Positions 1 through 5,707 of a DNA stretch of 8,023 nt are shown here, one piece after another (within the stretch, counting starts at the first letter, position 1; every line of letters begins with the position of its first letter). The position numbers and the translations under genes were made by a program. The stretch covers positions 1 to 8,023 of the forward strand of contig CAJTRF010000036.1 of NCBI GenBank assembly GCA_910578525.1, read 5' to 3'. Source of the stretch: an uncultured Mycoplasmatales bacterium (GTDB lineage: Bacteria; Bacillota_I; Bacilli_A; Mycoplasmatales; Mycoplasmoidaceae). The notes under the pieces were generated by a model, which was not told the origin of the DNA, did not search any database, and worked only from the letters and a program-made list of their open reading frames with translations.

Positions 1-35
1 AAATTATAAAATAATCATATTAATTAGTTAAATCT

Positions 36-66
36 AATAACTCCAGTTATAGCAACTGGAGTTATT
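36..66 (+). terminator. Intrinsic transcription terminator upstream of the head module
   Basis: A perfect 13-bp stem (36-48 pairs with 54-66) encloses the 5-nt loop ATAGC. The stem holds a GC-richer CTCCAG/CTGGAG core inside otherwise AT-rich DNA and is followed by a short T-rich stretch (TTTCTAT). No gene reads into it inside the window, so it probably ends the transcription unit to the left, where portal and head-morphogenesis genes would usually lie. The complement has A/T-rich flanks as well, so it could act in both directions. The 80 nt from here to the first gene are almost pure A/T, with no promoter that I can identify with confidence. Confidence 0.8.
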
Positions 67-146
67 TCTATATCTAACAATTAAATTAATAAATAACTAA
101 AAAAATCAAATAAAAACACAAAAAAATAATAATAACCTAAACACCT

Positions 147-1463
147 ATGCTTAAAATACTAAACACAACTCAAACTACCACCAATAGAGAAATAGATGAG
201 AATGGATATCTAACTGTTCACAATTGTCTACTGTTACCCAGTGGTATAATGGAATATCTTGGGGCTGAACTGCTGGAAGGTAATGATAGTAGTAATAGTA
301 ATATAATAGATGGTATAACCATAGACCCAGATAAGATATATAAACTTAACATATCCGATTATGAACTAGAAAAAAGTTTAGATAGTTTTAAACTTATACC
401 TATTGTTAACGAACATGTATTTCTTGGTAAAGATGGAAAGAATCCTAAAGATTATCAGGAAGGTTCTGTAGGTGAGAATCTAGAGATAAGAAATATTAAA
501 GATGAAAATAAAAATATCTACAGAAACTATATAGTAGGAACACTTAAGTTTACTAATCCAGATACCATAAAACTCATTGAAGAAGGTATTAAAGAAGAAC
601 TATCTACCAGCTATACCAATGATCTAAAGAGAAGTAATAATAATAGCTATGATTTTGAAGTAATTAACATAGTAGCTAATCATATTGCATTGGTAGAGAA
701 AGGAAGAGCAGGATCTAAAGTTAGAGTATCTAATAACAATTACATTATTAACAACAATAACAATAAAGAAGAAATGACAGATAACATAATAAACATAGAA
801 GGTAAAGATGTATCTCTAGATGAAGCTATAGATATAATCAGAGATAAACTTAATTCTCAGGAGGAAGAAGTTAAGTCAAATAATACTGAAGAAGATAATA
901 ACATCATAAGTGATAATAATACTGAATCCTATGATGATATCATAAACTTTCTTAAATCTAAACTTGATTCTAATTCTATAAATATACTTATAGATAAACT
1001 AAAGAGAATTAATAGTAACGATGATAATGATAATAATCTTACAGATAATAATGATCTAGATGAAGATAAACAAGATATAGAAAGTGATAATAACAAATGT
1101 CTAAAGAATGGCGAAGATGATGATAATGATGAAGATAATAGTAATAGTAGTAAACTAATATCTCAAAACTCTCTAGAACATATCTATAATTCAATAAAAT
1201 CTAAACTTGAATCAGAACAGAGAGCAATTATTAGAGCATATAATCATGTAAAATCTTCTGTAGGTGATTTTAATTTCTTTGGTATGAATGTTAAAGATAT
1301 ATACAGATATGCTTTAGTTAATTCTAATATACCTGTTAATGGTAAAGAGACTTTAGGAGAACTTAAGGCTATGTTTAATGTATTTAACAACAGTAGAAGT
1401 AGAATAGATAATAACTACTATAGTAGTGAATCTAATTTTAAACTACCAAATTATCTTAAATAA
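147..1463 (+). CDS. DUF2213-like prohead protease fused to an acidic Asn/Asp-rich scaffold-like region
   Basis: Probably the capsid maturation protease, which would cleave scaffold and capsid precursors inside the prohead. Residues about 20-195 follow the DUF2213 layout of phage head proteases: a conserved start (YLTVHNCLLLPSGIMEYLG), then NEHV with His90, ELSTSY with Ser153/Ser155, and NHIALVEKGRAGSKVRV with His179. His90, one of the two serines and His179 are my inferred His-Ser-His catalytic set, as in assemblin-fold proteases. Residues 200-335 are low-complexity and strongly acidic, with Asn/Asp/Glu runs, and look like a scaffold. Residues 338-420 return to ordinary composition and are helix-rich, possibly a capsid-binding tail. 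The cement and major capsid genes follow at once. Met210 (nt 774) could be an internal start giving free scaffold. There is no Shine-Dalgarno sequence upstream of the chosen ATG. The family call is good; the catalytic residues are inference. Confidence 0.78.
   Translation: MLKILNTTQTTTNREIDENGYLTVHNCLLLPSGIMEYLGAELLEGNDSSNSNIIDGITIDPDKIYKLNISDYELEKSLDSFKLIPIVNEHVFLGKDGKNPKDYQEGSVGENLEIRNIKDENKNIYRNYIVGTLKFTNPDTIKLIEEGIKEELSTSYTNDLKRSNNNSYDFEVINIVANHIALVEKGRAGSKVRVSNNNYIINNNNNKEEMTDNIINIEGKDVSLDEAIDIIRDKLNSQEEEVKSNNTEEDNNIISDNNTESYDDIINFLKSKLDSNSINILIDKLKRINSNDDNDNNLTDNNDLDEDKQDIESDNNKCLKNGEDDDNDEDNSNSSKLISQNSLEHIYNSIKSKLESEQRAIIRAYNHVKSSVGDFNFFGMNVKDIYRYALVNSNIPVNGKETLGELKAMFNVFNNSRSRIDNNYYSSESNFKLPNYLK
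1011..1151 (+). repeat. GAT/AAT-rich trinucleotide tract encoding an Asp/Asn/Ser-rich linker
   Basis: This in-frame tract within the protease/scaffold gene consists largely of GAT, AAT and AGT codons (residues 289-335), giving runs such as DDNDNN and EDDDNDEDNSNSS. The near-repetitive triplets suggest growth by replication slippage in units of three, which would keep the frame. A smaller AAT/AGT run lies in the capsid gene near 2031-2051, encoding NNSNSSS. The tract has no individual function that I can name; it makes the scaffold-like region strongly acidic. Confidence 0.6.
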
Positions 1464-1486
1464 GTAACAAAAGGTTTTAAAATAAA

Positions 1487-1954
1487 ATGACATTTCAAAA
1501 TAAAGTAAATCTATCTCAAGTTAAGTATTTTGATGGAGATATAACGAGAGATAATCCCATTAATATCCTTCCTTTCTTTGCAGAAGATGAGAACTGTATA
1601 GCAGGAAAGTTTGTATTTGCAGGAACTAATCCTACAACTCAAGTTAAAGGTATAGATCAATCAGCTACATCTATAGTAGGAATAGTTAAAAGATTAGGAT
1701 TTCAGTCTAACATAGGTGGAAGTAATATTAATAGTTTAAGCTATAACAAAGGCTCAGAACTAACTATAGTGCTAACAGGATTTATAGCCATTAGACCTAG
1801 CAATAAATCTAAACATAATGATGAGGTATATGTTAATCCTACTACCGGAGAAATACAAACGGGAACAACTAAACCAGAGAACTTTATAGAAACAGGTTTT
1901 AGAGTATTTGAACCTAATGGTGCAAATGAACTATGTGAAATTTATAAACTTTAG
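1487..1954 (+). CDS. Structural cement / capsid decoration-like protein
   Basis: A 155-aa protein sits between the head protease and the major capsid gene, the usual place of the cement or decoration protein in DUF2184-capsid phages. The chain looks like a small beta-rich protein: a short N-terminal arm (MTFQNKV, then a Gly/Asp/Asn-Pro stretch), AGKFVFAG at 39-46, IVGIVKR at 63-69, a hydrophobic strand LTIVLTGFIAI at 92-102, and NDEVYVNPTTGEI at 111-123. The last motif is typical of cement-type head proteins, where an Asp-Xaa-Val-Tyr segment precedes a turn. These proteins bind the outside of the capsid lattice and stabilise it after expansion. It starts 23 nt after the protease gene and is 17 nt from the capsid gene, so it is probably co-transcribed with both. 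A few purines lie upstream but no properly spaced ribosome binding site. Assigned partly from context. Confidence 0.65.
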   Translation: MTFQNKVNLSQVKYFDGDITRDNPINILPFFAEDENCIAGKFVFAGTNPTTQVKGIDQSATSIVGIVKRLGFQSNIGGSNINSLSYNKGSELTIVLTGFIAIRPSNKSKHNDEVYVNPTTGEIQTGTTKPENFIETGFRVFEPNGANELCEIYKL

Positions 1955-1971
1955 AAAGAGAATAATATAAT

Positions 1972-3006
1972 ATGACAAAACTAACCAATTCAGATATACA
2001 ACTATTAGACAGAAGAGGAATACTTAAGAATAATAGTAATAGTAGTAGTATAACCACACCTAATATTAATTCCATCTTTGCGGGTCCTCTTACCTTCATA
2101 CAAAAAGAAGCTATAGATGTATTAACAGCTCCACTACTCTATGATGAATTCATAGGTATATCCGAAAAGAATGGATCTTGGGGACAGGATACCGTATCTA
2201 TTAAGATAAGAGAATATGGAGGAGAAGTAACATCATATGTATCAGGTAATAGTGCTATAACAGGAGGACAGAAATCATCAATTAATTACAATACTATCAT
2301 AAGAGGAGTATATGAATATGAGAAGTCTTGGGTTGTGGATGATAAGGAACTTAACTCTGCCGGATTCTTTAATGAGAACCTGATAGTTGAAGAAACCAAA
2401 GCAACCATGAAAGCTTTAGCTATAGCTAGGAATAGAATTAATTTCTTAGGAATACCGGAGAAGAATAACTCTAATGCTCCTGTCTATGGTATACTTAATG
2501 ATCCAGAACTATTACCTATGATAACTGTACCTGCCAATAAAGAAGGTAATACCGAATGGAAAGATAAAACAACAGAAGAAATATATAATGATATTATATT
2601 CCTAATTAATGAACTGCAGAAACAATCAAAGGGATTATCTTTACAATCTTACAATTCCGGTAAAGTCTATAGATTAGGTATAGCTAATTCAGTATTTGGT
2701 AATTTAAGAAAGACTAACTCATATGGATTATCTGCTCTAACTAAACTTAAGGAAGAATTTGCAGATACCTTAAAGCTATTTGCTATACCTCAGATGGATA
2801 ACTATGATAACAATACAGATAATATAATGATGTTAATTATAGATGCTGATGATGATATACCTACCGCTAAAGGTTCCTATATGGAATTAGCTAGAGCATA
2901 TCAGATAGATAAATTAGGTTCTACCATATCCCAAAAGATTGTCAGTTCCATATCTGGTAATATTACCCAAAGACCTATACTTATAGGTAGGGCTAGGGGG
3001 ATATAA
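1972..3006 (+). CDS. Major capsid protein, DUF2184 family
   Basis: The 344-aa protein matches the DUF2184 (HK97-fold) major capsid family in length and layout, and would form the icosahedral shell. Visible landmarks are a polar, Asn/Ser-rich N-terminal arm (residues 1-34, including a short NNSNSSS run), then FAGPLTFI and the conserved segment about 58-90 (YDEFIGISE..GSWGQDTVSIKIREYGGEV). These are followed by YEYEKSWVVDDKEL (114-127), a helical stretch with KATMKALAIARNRINFLGI (143-161), VYGILNDPEL (171-180), and a C-terminal PILIGRARGI ending of the kind usual in this family. It is directly downstream of the cement gene and is followed by a terminator-like hairpin, so this three-gene head unit may be transcribed more heavily than the genes beyond. 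There is no Shine-Dalgarno at normal spacing; an AAAGAG lies about a dozen bases upstream. The family call is confident. Confidence 0.87.
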   Translation: MTKLTNSDIQLLDRRGILKNNSNSSSITTPNINSIFAGPLTFIQKEAIDVLTAPLLYDEFIGISEKNGSWGQDTVSIKIREYGGEVTSYVSGNSAITGGQKSSINYNTIIRGVYEYEKSWVVDDKELNSAGFFNENLIVEETKATMKALAIARNRINFLGIPEKNNSNAPVYGILNDPELLPMITVPANKEGNTEWKDKTTEEIYNDIIFLINELQKQSKGLSLQSYNSGKVYRLGIANSVFGNLRKTNSYGLSALTKLKEEFADTLKLFAIPQMDNYDNNTDNIMMLIIDADDDIPTAKGSYMELARAYQIDKLGSTISQKIVSSISGNITQRPILIGRARGI

Positions 3007-3034
3007 TAATATATAAGAATAACCTAAAACGAAT

Positions 3035-3067
3035 AGACAACAGGCATACTCTCCTGATCTGTTGTCT
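3035..3067 (+). terminator. Terminator-like hairpin after the major capsid gene
   Basis: A perfect 9-bp stem, AGACAACAG (3035-3043) with CTGTTGTCT (3059-3067), encloses a 15-nt loop and runs into TTAAATAT. It sits in the 111-nt gap between the capsid gene and the next gene, the widest gap before the toxin-antitoxin cassette. The T-tract is short and the loop is large, so it is probably a weak or leaky terminator, or an mRNA-stabilising hairpin, rather than a full stop. The connector and tail genes downstream have no clear promoter of their own and would depend on readthrough. Confidence 0.55.
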
Positions 3068-3117
3068 TTAAATATAACAAATAATAACCATAAATAAAAT
3101 AATATAATATAATCACC

Positions 3118-3438
3118 ATGATCACACTACTCTATAGAGGAACAACAGATATAATTGTTGGTAACCTAAACATAAAAGCTAATAACTTCATTAATTTATT
3201 TCCTGATGATATTTGGGAAATAACCTACAATAGATACAAAGGATATTTTGATAAAAGAACAGTATCTGAATCTAATCCTGATGGACAGTTTATAATATCT
3301 AAAAGAAGTAACTATGCTTTAGACCAATCTAAAGAGGCTGGAAGGAATAATACAATTGAAGATATAGAGAATGAAATAGAAGATAATAAGGTAATAGTAG
3401 TAAACAAGAGAAGAAATAAAAATAAAGATAAATCATGA
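3118..3438 (+). CDS. Small phage protein of unknown function between capsid and connector genes
   Basis: I do not recognise a family for this 106-aa protein. The N-terminal 50 residues contain beta-like segments (ITLLYRG, DIIVGNLNI, FINLFPDDIWEITYN), which could form a small barrel or sandwich. The middle is hydrophilic and acidic (IEDIENEIEDN at 80-90). The tail is strongly basic (KRRNKNKDKS, 97-106) and could contact DNA or an acidic partner. Its place between the major capsid gene and the DUF4054-type connector is where related phages commonly carry a small hypothetical head or neck gene, so a head-completion role is plausible by position only. Its stop overlaps the next start (ATGA at 3435-3438), suggesting translational coupling. 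The ATG is preceded by A/T-rich sequence with no ribosome binding site. Confidence 0.6.
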   Translation: MITLLYRGTTDIIVGNLNIKANNFINLFPDDIWEITYNRYKGYFDKRTVSESNPDGQFIISKRSNYALDQSKEAGRNNTIEDIENEIEDNKVIVVNKRRNKNKDKS

Positions 3439-3875
3439 TAACCATAAACTACAATAAGTTTAGAAATAGATTTAATGAGTTTAGAGATTTAACTGATGAA
3501 GATATAGAACTATATTATAATGAATCTAGAACCCTCATAAATCCAACAGAAAATATAGAAGTACTACCAAATAATCTAAGAGAATCTGGAGTATATTTAG
3601 CTACCGCACTGATAGCCAAAGAGTATAAAAATATGGCTACTGAGGATAGCAATAATACCAGCAATGGTGGTGGTATAATATCTTCTGCTTCCGAAGGTTC
3701 TGTATCATTATCCTATCAGTCCGTACCCTATAAGAGTATAAAAGAATATGATCTATTAGCTAATGATATACAACCCTATGGAAAGATGTTATTGAGAATA
3801 ATTAATCTTAGTCAACCGAAGATAGTTACCAATACCAATATTAATAATATAAACTACTATAATGTTATTAGATAG
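3435..3875 (+). CDS. DUF4054-like head-tail connector protein
   Basis: A 146-aa protein with the pattern of DUF4054 phage proteins, which are thought to form an adaptor ring between portal and tail. It opens with a short aromatic-rich helix region (YNKFRNRFNEFRDLTDEDIELYYNESR, about 6-32). A helix (ESGVYLATALIAKEYKN, 50-66) follows, corresponding to the family's Ala/His-rich helix. Then comes GGGIISSASEGSVSLSY (78-94), the most characteristic motif: a Gly-rich turn followed by Ser-Ala-Ser-Xaa-Gly-Ser-Val. The family's terminal tyrosine-glycine segment is at YGKMLL (115-120). The last 25 residues are Asn-rich and look phage-specific. It overlaps the upstream gene by 4 nt and the downstream gene by 14 nt, so expression of the three is probably coupled. 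Confidence 0.75.
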   Translation: MITINYNKFRNRFNEFRDLTDEDIELYYNESRTLINPTENIEVLPNNLRESGVYLATALIAKEYKNMATEDSNNTSNGGGIISSASEGSVSLSYQSVPYKSIKEYDLLANDIQPYGKMLLRIINLSQPKIVTNTNINNINYYNVIR

Positions 3876-4269
3876 ATTAAAATATAAAAATACTAGTTCT
3901 ATAGAGGTAGGATACTTCAAAGGATTACTCTATGATAATGATATTCCGGTAGCTCAGGTAGCTTCATGGAATGAATTTGGAACAGATACTATACCTGCTA
4001 GACCATTTATGCGAAATGGTATAAATAATAATAGAAAGAAATGGATTAGACTTTATAAGGATAAACTAATTAAAAATAAATTAGATATAATTAAAACATC
4101 AGAATATTTAGCAAATATAGTAGTAGGAGATATTAAAACATCTATAGATAAAACCATAAATCCCCCTAATAAACAATCCACCATAGCAAAGAAGAAAAGT
4201 TCTCATCCTCTTATAGATACCGGAAGATTAAAGAACTCAATAACATATAGAATTATGAATAATAAATAA
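3862..4269 (+). CDS. HK97 gp10 / Mu gpG-like neck or tail-completion protein
   Basis: A 135-aa protein with the signature of the HK97-gp10/Mu-gpG group, which act at the head-tail junction or in tail completion. It has a beta strand with VGYF (16-19), then the diagnostic NEFGTDTIPARPFMR (37-51), an amphipathic helical middle (52-98), the PPN..ST motif (101-107), and a C-terminal PLIDTGRLKNSI (116-127) in which LIDTG is near-invariant. Length is typical. The ATG lies inside the 3' end of the connector gene (14-nt overlap) in a different frame; the chosen start keeps a short N-terminal helix before the first strand. It lies 9 nt upstream of the next gene. Confidence is high for the family; the exact structural role varies between phages. 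Confidence 0.82.
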   Translation: MLLDRLKYKNTSSIEVGYFKGLLYDNDIPVAQVASWNEFGTDTIPARPFMRNGINNNRKKWIRLYKDKLIKNKLDIIKTSEYLANIVVGDIKTSIDKTINPPNKQSTIAKKKSSHPLIDTGRLKNSITYRIMNNK

Positions 4270-4278
4270 TAAATAATA

Positions 4279-4641
4279 ATGAATCTACATAAGCTAGTCA
4301 CAAAACACATAAATAAAATTAATAGAGAAACTGACATAATAATACATAAGTTTAAAGAAAGTATAATAACTGATTTTGGAGAAAATATAAACATCTATGA
4401 TGTAATTGAAACTAAAGCACAGATACAACCAATAAATTCAGAGAAGTTACAACATATCAATAACTTTAACAGTTCAAATACCTATAGAAGATTATTTCTG
4501 AATGGTAAACAAAATTCTTTATCTTTAAATACCAATGGAGACCTAATAGAATTTGATAATAAATTATGGTTAATAGTAGAATCTCCTCAATCTTGGGATT
4601 ATTCTGGGTGGAATGAAATAGTAGTTTGTTTGCAGAATTAG
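4279..4641 (+). CDS. Phage collar / tail-completion-like protein
   Basis: This 120-aa protein resembles small proteins commonly found between the gp10-like and tail-terminator genes of DUF3383-sheath phages. Its first 35 residues look helical. AQIQPINSEKLQHI (47-60) recalls the Ile-Gln-Pro segment seen after the first strand of such proteins. YRRLFLNG (69-76), NGDLIEF (86-92) and WLIVESPQSWDYSGWNEIVV (97-116) follow. The Gly-Asp...Trp-Leu-Val...Trp...Gly-Trp series is the recognisable part and suggests a small beta-barrel. The C-terminus looks natural, so the cassette that begins right after its stop has not truncated it. The start has only A/T triplets upstream and no ribosome binding site. 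The family call is from memory and position. Confidence 0.6.
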   Translation: MNLHKLVTKHINKINRETDIIIHKFKESIITDFGENINIYDVIETKAQIQPINSEKLQHINNFNSSNTYRRLFLNGKQNSLSLNTNGDLIEFDNKLWLIVESPQSWDYSGWNEIVVCLQN

Positions 4642-4642
4642 T

Positions 4643-4656
4643 GGTGGTATACTACC
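4643..4656. promoter_or_regulatory. Near-palindrome at the left edge of the toxin-antitoxin cassette
   Basis: GGTGGTATACTACC is self-complementary at six of seven pairs, with one G-T mismatch. It begins 1 nt after the collar-like gene's stop and lies directly upstream of the promoter. As DNA it could be an operator for a cassette regulator. As RNA it can form a 5-bp hairpin with loop TATA followed by TTATTT, a weak terminator for the upstream mRNA. The sequence does not decide between these. Confidence 0.4.
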
Positions 4657-4657
4657 T

Positions 4658-4676
4658 TATTTACATTCTGTAAATA
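4658..4676. promoter_or_regulatory. Inverted repeat overlapping the -35 box, candidate operator
   Basis: A perfect 8-bp inverted repeat, TATTTACA and TGTAAATA, is separated by TTC. It overlaps the proposed -35 hexamer of the antitoxin-toxin promoter, so a protein bound here would block polymerase. Autoregulation is common in type II toxin-antitoxin operons, but Panacea antitoxins do not always carry a DNA-binding domain and none is evident here, so the binder is unknown. Confidence 0.4.
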
Positions 4677-4687
4677 TTAATTATAAT
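4660..4687 (+). promoter_or_regulatory. Sigma70-like promoter of the antitoxin-toxin operon
   Basis: TTTACA (4660-4665, one mismatch to TTGACA) and a consensus TATAAT (4682-4687) are separated by 16 bp. Transcription would start near 4694, giving a leader of about 27 nt before the preferred antitoxin ATG. It lies directly upstream of the only two genes here not related to virion assembly, which supports independent expression of the cassette. In DNA this AT-rich, TATAAT-like strings are common, so the spacing and the -35 match carry the weight. Confidence 0.5.
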
Positions 4688-4720
4688 ATCAGTCAGTATT
4701 ACACAATGTGGGTGAGTGAT

Positions 4721-5272
4721 ATGAGTAATGATAATAAGATAAGTTTTAATATAAACTATAATAACATAATAGCAGCAATACTATATGTTATAAATAAGAT
4801 GAATGGTAAGGTAAATAAATACAATCTTATGAAAATAATATTTGCTGCAGACAAGTATCACCTTAATAAATATGGTAGACCTGTTACAGGAGACTATTAC
4901 ATAAGTATGGAATACGGAACTGTACCTAGTAATATTAAAAATATGATTGATGGTAATAACAGAGATTACTACCTAAATATACTACAAATTGATGACTATC
5001 CATTTAAAGTTTCAAATGAAAAAAGGAATTATTTTATAGAAAGTAATATAAAACCAAATATAGATTATTTATCTGAAAGTGATACAGAAGCACTAGATAA
5101 TGGTATAAGCGAATATGCTTATTTGTCTTTTGAAGAAGTTATGGAAAAGAATCATAATGAGAAATGTTGGCAAGAGACAGAACTAAATACCAGAATACCT
5201 TTTGAAAAGATAATAGATAATAAGGAAATAGTAGAATACCTACGAACATATTCAAAAAGTATTGTACTATGA
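4721..5272 (+). CDS. Panacea-domain (DUF4065, SocA/GepA-like) antitoxin
   Basis: The 183-aa protein carries the Panacea antitoxin domain, a promiscuous domain known to neutralise several unrelated toxin folds. The core is NLMKIIFAADKYHLNKYGRPVTGDYYISMEYGTVPSNIKNM (residues 35-75). It combines the (L)xKLLyfaD-like helix, the Tyr-Gly-Arg-Pro-(V/I)-Thr-Gly turn, and the YG-(P/T)-V-P segment. The C-terminal half has the usual LSESDTEALDNGISEYAYLSFEEV stretch (117-140) and the H..xxxW pair (His145, Trp150). I prefer the ATG at 4721 because GGTGA at 4711-4715 lies 5 nt before it. An in-frame ATG at 4706 would add MWVSD without a ribosome binding site. It overlaps the toxin-like gene by 4 nt (ATGA), in the antitoxin-first order usual for type II systems. 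Sequestering the partner protein is its expected role, inferred from the family. Confidence 0.85.
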   Translation: MSNDNKISFNINYNNIIAAILYVINKMNGKVNKYNLMKIIFAADKYHLNKYGRPVTGDYYISMEYGTVPSNIKNMIDGNNRDYYLNILQIDDYPFKVSNEKRNYFIESNIKPNIDYLSESDTEALDNGISEYAYLSFEEVMEKNHNEKCWQETELNTRIPFEKIIDNKEIVEYLRTYSKSIVL

Positions 5273-5643
5273 TCGATACAGGGGATATTATACACCTAAA
5301 GGGTAACCCAGTTCCAAATATAGAAACAAAATGGGTAGTTGTTGTTGCAAAAGAACAAAAATGGTGTTTTTGTATTAATACGGAAAACAGATTAATGTAT
5401 AATTGTACCGAATTGAAAAAGAAAAGCCATCCATTTCTTAAAAATGAAAAACATTATATTGCTTGCAAAGATGTTATAGAATATAAAGAAGATAATGTTA
5501 CAGGTAAATATGGCTCACTGAATAAAGATGAGTTACTAGCTTTAATGAGTCATATAATAAATAATGTAAAAACAATTAACCAAAACAAAAAACTTATAAT
5601 ATTAAAAAGTCTGCAAGAAAAAGTTGATGAATTTTCTTTATAG
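5269..5643 (+). CDS. Putative toxin partner of the Panacea antitoxin, SH3/MazF-like small protein
   Basis: A 124-aa protein translationally coupled to the antitoxin (ATGA overlap). It starts MIDTGDIIHL, followed by a polar loop and the hydrophobic strand KWVVVVA (21-27), then CFCINTEN (33-40). This Gly-Asp-Ile...Val-Val-Val pattern is how PemK/MazF-type SH3-barrel proteins begin. SHPFLKNEKHYIACKDVIEY (53-72) resembles a His-Pro-Phe-Leu...Asp-Ser-Tyr-Ile-Asp-Cys motif I associate with small proteins found next to Panacea or other antitoxins, though here the Asp-Ser and Asp-Cys positions read KH and AC. The last 40 residues form a Lys/Asn-rich helix. MazF-like toxins cleave RNA, but the usual catalytic residues cannot be placed by eye, so ribonuclease activity is unproven. 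No signal peptide or membrane segment is seen. Confidence is good that this is the toxin by position, moderate for the fold. Confidence 0.65.
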   Translation: MIDTGDIIHLKGNPVPNIETKWVVVVAKEQKWCFCINTENRLMYNCTELKKKSHPFLKNEKHYIACKDVIEYKEDNVTGKYGSLNKDELLALMSHIINNVKTINQNKKLIILKSLQEKVDEFSL

Positions 5644-5707
5644 TTATTTAGTATAGATAAGTTATTCCAATGATTTGAAAAAACCATCACTAAAGTCAAC
5701 GCCCTAA

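Larger units (their letters stand above)
4642..5707 (+). other. Probable toxin-antitoxin moron cassette inserted between neck and tail genes
   Basis: A self-contained unit interrupts the conserved neck-to-tail order. It comprises inverted repeats and a promoter (about 4643-4687), a ribosome binding site, the antitoxin (4721-5272), the toxin-like gene (5269-5643) and 64 nt of spacer. The left edge is immediately after the collar-like gene's stop. The right edge is about 5705-5707, where homology to the tail-terminator family resumes without a start codon. Neither gene product has a virion role, and the cassette has its own expression signals, as morons do. I see no transposase, integrase or convincing flanking duplication, so the mode of insertion is unknown and the exact ends are inferred. 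Confidence 0.65.

Noticed and set aside
1914..2099. Minus-strand open frame of 61 codons with hydrophobic residues
   Set aside because: It lies antisense across the cement/capsid junction and its Leu/Ile run comes from complementary AT-rich triplets. The + strand genes are clearly coding, so this is a shadow.
3103..3113. Promoter from overlapping TATAAT boxes before the gene at 3118
   Set aside because: The boxes would place the start of transcription at or inside the ATG, and no -35 hexamer lies at the right distance; AT-rich coincidence.
4203..4394. Minus-strand open frame of 63 codons, membrane-like
   Set aside because: Antisense to the gp10-like and collar-like genes; the hydrophobicity reflects reverse complements of Asn/Lys/Ile codons.
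4642..5707. Group I/II intron or intein carrying the two genes inside the terminator gene
   Set aside because: No small first exon with an ATG exists between the collar-like stop and the antitoxin, and no intron core, splice-like motifs or intein ends are visible.
5705..5707. Alternative genetic code in which TAA is sense, extending the terminator gene upstream
   Set aside because: TAA is used as the normal stop of several neighbouring genes, including this one, so it is not reassigned.
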